Source: Branchiostoma lanceolatum
Taxonomy: Eukaryota; Chordata; Leptocardii; Amphioxiformes; Branchiostomatidae
Length of the DNA: 64,000 nt
Direction of reading: 5' to 3'
Assembly (NCBI RefSeq): GCF_035083965.1
Contig: NC_089732.1
Location: forward strand, 9,749,424 to 9,813,423
In this document: positions 57,254 to 64,000 of the stretch, piece after piece
Layout: the number at the start of each line of letters is the position of its first letter
How positions within the stretch are numbered: position 1 is the first letter of the stretch
Made by a program: the position numbers and the translations under genes
The notes under the pieces: model-generated
The model's database searches: none
What the model saw: the letters and a program-made list of their open reading frames with translations, nothing else
Told to the model about the DNA's origin: nothing

Positions 57254-58060
57254 GTAAGAAGATACGTCTTAGAGTTGTTGGTCTAAGACTTCTCTGATTA
57301 TCTAAGAAGTCAAGTAATAATGGCTGGGGTTTCTCTAAGCTGAATTGGAAAGAGAATGGAAATGACTTTAAGTTTGGGGTATTCAAGACTGACCAAGATG
57401 ATAAAACTGTTCTGTACCGAATCATCATCATCGATTTGGATTATTTACGACACAGCAGCAGTTTCTTTTTTCTTGATACCTCCCCACACCCACTTACTCA
57501 GTTATCGCTTATTAAAAACTGTTGAAAACATTCCTTGGAGCTTTGTGACCGTACCATGATTACGTGACTGCTACATCGGAATATTCCGCTGAAATTGTTT
57601 CCAGCTGTGAACTTGGAGTTCTGGAAGGGTGCGGGAAGCAACACTTCCTGCGCAAGCCAAGGAGTTGCCAAACTTGATTCTGGGAGAGTCAGAACAGGCC
57701 TAGACTGAGTTCTTTGTTGGATGATAGGTTTACATACTGTAAATCCATTTGATATTGCCGTTGGTAATTTTAGCGGTTGGGAGGAAAGGGAATAGGTCAC
57801 AACATTTAATTTCAACGGTGGGAACAAACATCACTGTCTCAAATGTTAATAGTAATGAAATATTTGTGATGATGAAAATTTAGCGGTTGGCTAGTGACCA
57901 TTAAAAAGTCCCTACCTTTAGAATGCTGCATGACCAGCTATGTATCAGAACTCTGCTTAGTCTATCTATGAACCCCATTGGGTCCTATTTATTTGTAGGC
58001 AGAGAGTTGAGGGTTTGCCAGGGTTGTGCCAGGCAGCTGTGTTATGGGCAGGCCTATAAA
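57254..58060. other. No feature seen
   Basis: TTTAGCGGTTGG occurs near 57770 and 57880. No gene recognised. Confidence 0.3.
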
Positions 58061-58541
58061 GGTCTCATTCATGAGTTTTTCCGCCCCATAGGCTTACATG
58101 TTATAAAACGTGTTTCACATGGGCGCGTTCGTAATGAAGCTATAGGAAATGCACCGATGTCATTCATTCTCTGTTGAGCTCATCTACCCTAGATCATTTG
58201 AAAAAATTGCCAACTACCAGTTGGCATACAATACCTTTTTATGGCAATTAAAAACGGCACTTAGCTAGACCCCCTAAATAGGCACTTTCCAGCTGAAAGT
58301 GATCGACCGAATTACCGCTAATGTCCGGCTGTGGACGTCCGACCTCGCGCGCGGCTGCCGAACTTTACCTGTTAATTTCTTCCGTTACAAACAAGCTTTC
58401 ATCAGTTTGACGCTTGATATCAGCTGGCCTAGCTAAAAGGGATTTTTACACCGATATAGACACATGTACATGCAGCCGTTCATTTTTTTGGGCAACGGAC
58501 TCTTTTAGGGTACCCACTCGGAGTAATACATAAATGAGACC
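58061..58541 (+). mobile_element. 481-bp TIR element, copy 1
   Basis: Bounded by GGTCTCATTCATGA and, reversed, GGTCTCATTTATGT. Right flank TTAA, left flank TAAA. Sequence identical by eye to 59389-59869 over all 481 bp. No coding capacity. Confidence 0.8.
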
Positions 58542-59388
58542 TTAAGTATAATGTATTAAGTCAATCATGATTAAAACGAAAGAAAACTATCTTCTCCATC
58601 ATCCTTGAAAGTTCGGGTGTCTTACGTCGACGCATTGGCCTTTGACACCTGTGAAAAGCATGAAGCGCCCCCTAGCGGACGCGGTTCAGGAGAGAACAGA
58701 TAGTGCGGCTTTTAGTGATTCTGGGCTTCAAATTATACCCATGCTGGCCAGCAAGCGTGTTTTTGAGCTTGGCTGATATGCGATCGAGGCGTACAGGACT
58801 AGACAACGACTCAAAGTGCTGCTTTGTGCGCAGCCTGGCTGGGTAGACTCTGAAAGAACGAGGATGGAATCTGGGTACAGACACAAAGACGGCCGTCGGA
58901 ATCGTCCTAAGATACACGATTAAAGCAAGATACACGAATAAGGCATGGGGAAGGGGGGGGGGGGGTGTCGCCGTCAGCCAAAGTGTTTTCCATAGCCTTT
59001 TACTTGACACGGAGCTTTACGTCTGGAAGTGTATTGCAATATGCTAGCTTGCGTACGCGTTAGCTGCAGTTTAGTGAGGTACGTGCGTCGTTGTGCCTGT
59101 TGACACCTAATTTTCCAATACAAAACGCAACAGAAGGAACAGAAGGATGCTCTATTTCGTGTATTTACGATCTGAAACTTTAATATTCTTTCAAATGGCT
59201 TCTACTTCTAGCAAAGCATAATACAATAAAAAAACAATAAAAACGCCCCTCAAAAATGTAGACTAGTCCGTTGCCATGGAAACTTTCGGTCAGAAAATGC
59301 GGGGTGACGCCGGGTTATCAATCGTTTTGAAATTTACGCGCCAGCGCTAATCGTTGATTTTTTATGAATATTTTTCATTTTTATTTAA
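58542..59388. other. 847-bp spacer between the twin elements
   Basis: Part is CpG-rich (58600-59110) and includes a G homopolymer near 58958. It could be a promoter or unrelated host sequence. No coding exon seen. Confidence 0.35.
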
Positions 59389-59869
59389 GGTCTCATTCAT
59401 GAGTTTTTCCGCCCCATAGGCTTACATGTTATAAAACGTGTTTCACATGGGCGCGTTCGTAATGAAGCTATAGGAAATGCACCGATGTCATTCATTCTCT
59501 GTTGAGCTCATCTACCCTAGATCATTTGAAAAAATTGCCAACTACCAGTTGGCATACAATACCTTTTTATGGCAATTAAAAACGGCACTTAGCTAGACCC
59601 CCTAAATAGGCACTTTCCAGCTGAAAGTGATCGACCGAATTACCGCTAATGTCCGGCTGTGGACGTCCGACCTCGCGCGCGGCTGCCGAACTTTACCTGT
59701 TAATTTCTTCCGTTACAAACAAGCTTTCATCAGTTTGACGCTTGATATCAGCTGGCCTAGCTAAAAGGGATTTTTACACCGATATAGACACATGTACATG
59801 CAGCCGTTCATTTTTTTGGGCAACGGACTCTTTTAGGGTACCCACTCGGAGTAATACATAAATGAGACC
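59389..59869 (+). mobile_element. 481-bp TIR element, copy 2
   Basis: Same element as copy 1, same orientation, flanked on both sides by TTAA (59385-59388 and 59870-59873), a clean piggyBac-type duplication. Confidence 0.83.
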
Positions 59870-61141
59870 TTAAGGACCCAGGGAGCACACCTGACTGCTG
59901 TTCAGGCTTCCTGAGGCCTGGAGGTAGGGACTTCTGAACCAGGACACTGTGTGGGAACTCATTAAACTTTTGGCACCAACTCTGTATTGGTTAGTGGGTA
60001 ATGGAAACAAGGACCCATTCCCCATAGAGATATAATTGTTAAACTGACCTTTTTGTCATCGAATTTTGGAGGGTCTGCATGGGGGGGTCCTGATAACGCT
60101 TTAGGCTGAATTCAGTAGAACCCCCTACGTATTAAGTTAAAAGCAAGGAAGGCAATTACGCAAAATTTGGTCACCTCATTAGGAATTACGTGCATATTGC
60201 ATTGGTAGCAAGGTTCAACCCTAACCCGCTTTGTGTCAAACTCCACTCCTGGTGTATGTCTATGGTGTGTGTGTGTGTGTGAACTCTATTTCTCACGGGT
60301 TTCAGCCAGGTAGACAGGAATTTCCTGGTCTGGATATGAGGTAAGGTCTCTCCCACGCAAGTCTTCAGATCCCAGTATTTTGACTCCTTTTATTCTAGGA
60401 CAAAGTCAACTCAATAAGATTTAGAAGGGCAGCCAAGGCAGAAAAATGCAGACAAAGATTCTCAAGTCGATGGCCACATAAAATGATATTGTACGTAACT
60501 TCAAATATGATATTTTTTTTTTGCCAGATGAATAATGAATGATAAAGAAAATTGGACTTAAGCGCTGTAATGTCAAAATGAGAATCTGATTCCTAAGATT
60601 CTCAGCTGATCTCAAGAACAAAGAGTTGGCTTTCTACTAAGATTCTAGGGCAGAAGGGAATTTATTTGTCTATTTATTTATCAATCTTTAGGGTGGTCCC
60701 TTCAGTTAACTGGAATAGCATACATAGGGTTTTGTTGCAAAAAAAGACTTAAATCTTTTGCATTCTTATATCAGATTTTAGGTGTCCAAAGGATGCCATC
60801 CACAGTTTGAAATTCTCCTTGCCCAACCTGGATCAGAGCTATGACAGGAGGGTGATGTAAACATACCCTGTCAGCTTTCCTTACATCCCACATTCCTCAT
60901 TCTGAGCAGGAAAACTGGACTTCAGGCCATGGATCTCTTCATCCCCTCCTAGTCCACAAGCGTGTAGGTATCCACAGGACAGGACATTCAAGGCACTGTG
61001 TTTATAAACAAGGGCTTGGATTACATGGTCTTCTTGTTCATCTATGTAAAACATGGTGCAGGAAAACTGGTTTTAGGAACATGGAAAGAAGAGCATCTTT
61101 TGTGTAAGATAGATGTTTTACTACCTCCATGAAAATTTAAG
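59870..61141. other. No gene seen
   Basis: Unique sequence with a short GT run near 60270. A donor-like ATGAG|GTAAGG occurs near 60340 without a supporting exon. Confidence 0.3.
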
Positions 61142-61172
61142 GTATTGTTTTGTGTGTGTATGCGTCTGTGTG

Positions 61173-61210
<38 letters not shown>
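61142..61210 (+). repeat. (TG)n microsatellite
   Basis: Nearly uninterrupted TG dinucleotides with CG and TA interruptions. The His/Thr open frame on the minus strand is an artefact. Confidence 0.95.
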
Positions 61211-61215
<5 letters not shown>

Positions 61216-61603
61216 TTCCAGATTTTGTAGTTTGCATAACTCATTAACCTTTGGATGGATTGTGATTATATTAAGTATGTAGGTATGCATTCAGATACTC
61301 ATGTTTAAATCTATGTAAAAGCAAACTTTGAGCTTCTTTTCATTGTAATTACTTTTTGTAACCATGTAAAGTTACCCTTTCAAATCCCCACAGCCGGCCT
61401 TGTCCCCTCTCCTGGGAGGTCACTGTTGCCCTTTGGGGATTATCCTTGGGCTTGAGATTCAGCCCTGAACTTGGCCTTGATCCCTTTGCCAGGAACTGTG
61501 GTGTAAACAGGCTGGGGTTGATAGAACTGGCAGGGCTGCCGACATGTCTCCAGGCCACTGGCAACTTTTGTGAAATTCTGTTCATGGGTCTACCCTTCCA
61601 GGG

Positions 61604-62038
61604 CTGTCTCCAGCTTTAGTTTAATTCTTTTCCAGTCCCACTCATTGTTTGGGAGCCCATGTTGTTGCTTTTTACATGGTTAAACAGGGGTTCATCTAAA
61701 TCGGGAAAGAGGGGCGCTGCACCCTCTTGTTTCAGCCCAGCACCCCCTTGTCAAATTCAGATTTTAGCTTAATATCCAGCATACAGCCTTCACTCAGCAA
61801 TTGATTCTTCCATAAATACATAGAATTCGCTCCCTTGCCTGTTTGTTCTCCCTCTTGTTCAATTTTTCTAGAAAAAACCCTGGTTAAATCTGTCGCTTCA
61901 AGCTTACGAAAATAGATTTTTATCAGTTTTATGTCATGGATTGCAGACTTTTTTGGACGGAAAGGGTGACATTTTGTCTGTCCCAATAAGCAAATTTCTG
62001 TCCCAGGATGGAGGAACGGGTCCTAGAGACAGCCCTGG
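61604..62038 (+). mobile_element. Short TIR element, family CAGGGCTGTCTC (copy 3, interrupted)
   Basis: CAGGGCTGTCTCCAG at the left and AGAGACAGCCCTGG at the right. Aligns with 2451-2673 (CCCACTCATTGTTTGGGAG, TCATGGATTGCAGACTTTTT). Longer by about 200 bp because of the insertion at 61684-61883. Confidence 0.72.
61684..61883 (+). mobile_element. TTAA-flanked MITE nested in copy 3
   Basis: 200 bp between TTAA at 61680-61683 and TTAA at 61884-61887. Ends ACAGGGGTT and, reversed, CCAGGGTTTT. The sister element at 2451-2673 lacks it and carries an undisturbed TTTAA at the same place. Confidence 0.72.
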
Positions 62039-63477
62039 TGTAAGGTCTGAGTAGCAAAGGAAGCTGCTTGAATGATTGTCCAAAAAGCTGTTCAATACAT
62101 TTAAAAAGGCAAGCTCTAAATAGAAGAGAGGAAACTCAGGAAGAGTGAAAACTATTCATAACACTTGAATCAGCCTGATGTACTCAATAAAACTAACTAA
62201 GACCATTCAATACTTGATCTTGCCATCTTTCTCCAGCAAAGGAAACTGTTGACAAGATATATAAGATACTTTTTAAGTTTTACATTTGTACACGTAGCTT
62301 GTAACAAGTGATTATTATAGATGTTGAAGCTTCGGTCAGCTCTGCCATGTGAAAGATATCCATAAAAGAGCCCAACACACTTATCAGAAACAGTAGGGGC
62401 GACTTGATGTTTTGGCTGAATAGCGAAGCCGCAATGCACTATCGCCTACTGAAAAAGTATTACGCTTTGTCTCAAGCATTACGCTTCGCGTTCAACTGAA
62501 GAAGAAGAGTCTCTGTGTGAAAGGTTCTCACAGTGCTTGGTTTAAAGTTGATGTTTGCTAACCGGCCATGCCTTGCCTCCCTAGTTGTAGTCTTGTCAGT
62601 TTGAAGACCTACAGCTGTCCTTCTGTGTACGTTTGGGGGCTGCTTCTATCTCTAGGAGGTAGTTAAACTGATCAGACCTGTCAGCGAATCATAACTCTCT
62701 GCTTTAATGTTCCCATAGCTTTTAATTTTATTGTTATTCTACCCTTTTAAGTTTATGAGCTAGGAGATAACTCTTCCTGACTACTACTTTGGCAGTTTCC
62801 CACACTTTTAACCTTTAGCACACTTAGTAGCCGTTTGGCACCCATTCTCAGATTTACCGAGTTAGGCTGCAGGGAGTAGGTTAGAATACATGTGAGATAG
62901 TTAACAACCTTAGTTTTGCATGCTTGTAACTTGAAATAAATTCTATACTAAATCTGATCACTTGTTGTTTTTTGCACATAGAACTAGAAGGTCAAATATG
63001 ATTAGTACTTCTTGAAGAGGAATGATGAAAATTCACCGGTAAATTTTAGACGTATCCTGTCCACAAGTAAAACTAACGGACAGCTAGTTGATGTTGTTGA
63101 TAACACAGCCTCCTCATTACCTTGATAGATATGATACAAAGTTAGATGGCTTTAGTTTGTATTCTACAAATGCCATGTCTATACTATAGCGATAAGCTTA
63201 CCCTAGGGAAATGTTCTGAACATTGTGATTCAACCAGGCCAGGCTTGTTATAATAACCAAGTCGTTCCATTAATGATTCCTTTACCAGGATATACTGCAG
63301 ACTAAATAGATAGCCAGACAGAAGAAGGTAGGACACCCCATAGCCAGGGCCACACACACGCACTGTGCTCTGTGGGGAGATGTTGCCAAAACTGTTGGTA
63401 TCACCAGTAAAGAAGTCAAATTACTTTCCAGGACATTGGCTGGGGCACTGCCAGAGTTCAAAAGGAAACCACAAGTT
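62039..63477. other. No gene seen
   Basis: Contains the second copy of the GTTTGGCACCCA repeat (62808-62885) and a reversed SINE fragment near 62350. A small exon-like piece at 63299-63329 is too weak to call. Confidence 0.3.
62808..62885 (+). repeat. Short dispersed repeat (GTTTGGCACCCA), copy 2
   Basis: Same ordered phrases as 3553-3642. Confidence 0.45.
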
Positions 63478-63899
63478 TTTATTTATTTATTTATTTATTT
63501 TGATTTACCACATTTTGTGGAAGGATTGACATAACAGGTGAACTATCACCTTTTCAAGATGTCATCCCAGACCGGACTGTAAGATTTGGACCATCGCACA
63601 CCGGGGCATGCCCCTACTCTTTTTCGAAAGGTGTGGTGGGTTCTTTAACGTGCGCGGGGTGTTGCTCTCCCCAAACACGGGACCTCCATTTAACGTCCTA
63701 TCCGAGGGACGTCCCTAACCCTAGATGAGCTAGGTACTCATTTACACCTGAGTGAAGTGAGGAAAGTCGTGTTAAATGCCTTTCCCAAGGGCACAACGTC
63801 GGGGCGCAAGTTCAGACATGTCTCTGGGCGCACCTGGGATTAGATCCCGGGACCCATTGTTTGACAGCCGCGTGCTCTACAGTTGCGCCACACGACGCC
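63478..63899 (-). mobile_element. Full-length tRNA-derived SINE
   Basis: On the minus strand: a head GGCGTCGTGTGGCGCAACTG from 63899 with an A-box-like TGGCGCAACTGTAGAGC and a diverged B box GGATCTAATCC. Then the core GTTGTGCCCTTGGGAAAGG, a long body, and an (AAAT)n tail at 63478-63501. The best-preserved SINE in the window. Confidence 0.78.
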
Positions 63900-64000
63900 A
63901 TTAAGTTAAACTAGCATTCTTCTGTTAGGCCACAGTAAATAAATTTTATGGATTCCATCCTCTGCAGACTCTTAATTCAATGCCAGAGGGATGAAATAAA

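Noticed and set aside
58061..59869. Direct 481-bp repeats read as LTRs of a retroelement
   Set aside because: The ends are not TG...CA. Each copy has its own inverted ends and copy 2 has its own TTAA duplication. The spacer has no primer-binding site or polyprotein.
61042..61290. Minus-strand frame with a His/Thr run
   Set aside because: Translation of the TG microsatellite.
63299..63329. Tiny exon between tactgcag and GTAGGA
   Set aside because: 31 bp, stops in frame, and no partner exon; splice-like sites of this quality occur by chance.

Overview
This window is animal nuclear DNA, most likely from an amphioxus (Branchiostoma) or a close invertebrate deuterostome. The support is small coding exons with GT-AG introns, deep orthologues of SPTLC1 and TTC4 with animal exon structure, tRNA-derived SINEs, and many short terminal-inverted-repeat (TIR) elements. 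The species call is inference; no database was consulted. Exon boundaries were read by eye from splice sites, phase and family alignment. Each full gene model closes in frame: SPTLC1 fragment 726 nt, orphan gene 822 nt, BTB-ZF gene A 2448 nt, BTB-ZF gene B 2823 nt, TTC4 1263 nt.

Layout. 1-5.86 kb: the last eight coding exons and long 3'UTR of SPTLC1 (+), entering from the left. 5.97-7.75 kb: a two-exon orphan gene (-), convergent with SPTLC1. 7.72-13.02 kb: a foldback-like locus. It has 104-bp inverted arms that carry the orphan gene's start-codon exon, about two dozen ~100-bp satellite units in one orientation, a diverged stretch, then about ten units inverted, with a TTAA-flanked MITE inside. 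15.5-25.6 kb: BTB-zinc-finger gene A (-), 14 fingers, with a pair of 68-bp exons that must be used one at a time. 27.6-33.5 kb: its paralogue, BTB-zinc-finger gene B (-), 15 fingers in three coding exons. 34.7-39.6 kb: TTC4 (-), 12 coding exons, including one AT-AC (U12-type) intron. 40-64 kb: no convincing coding exon; SINEs, MITEs, tandem duplications, two identical 481-bp TTAA elements and a probable untranslated exon. This stretch is intergenic or the 5' part of a large + strand gene that continues to the right.

How the genes relate. SPTLC1 (sphingolipid synthesis) and TTC4 (Hsp90/Hsp70 co-chaperone) are housekeeping genes. Between them sit two tandem BTB-zinc-finger paralogues that share a BTB domain and a C-terminal motif but differ strongly in intron content. 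The most notable observations are the obligate either/or zinc-finger exons of gene A, the AT-AC intron of TTC4, and the inverted hairpin-satellite locus that carries a copy of a neighbouring gene's first exon.
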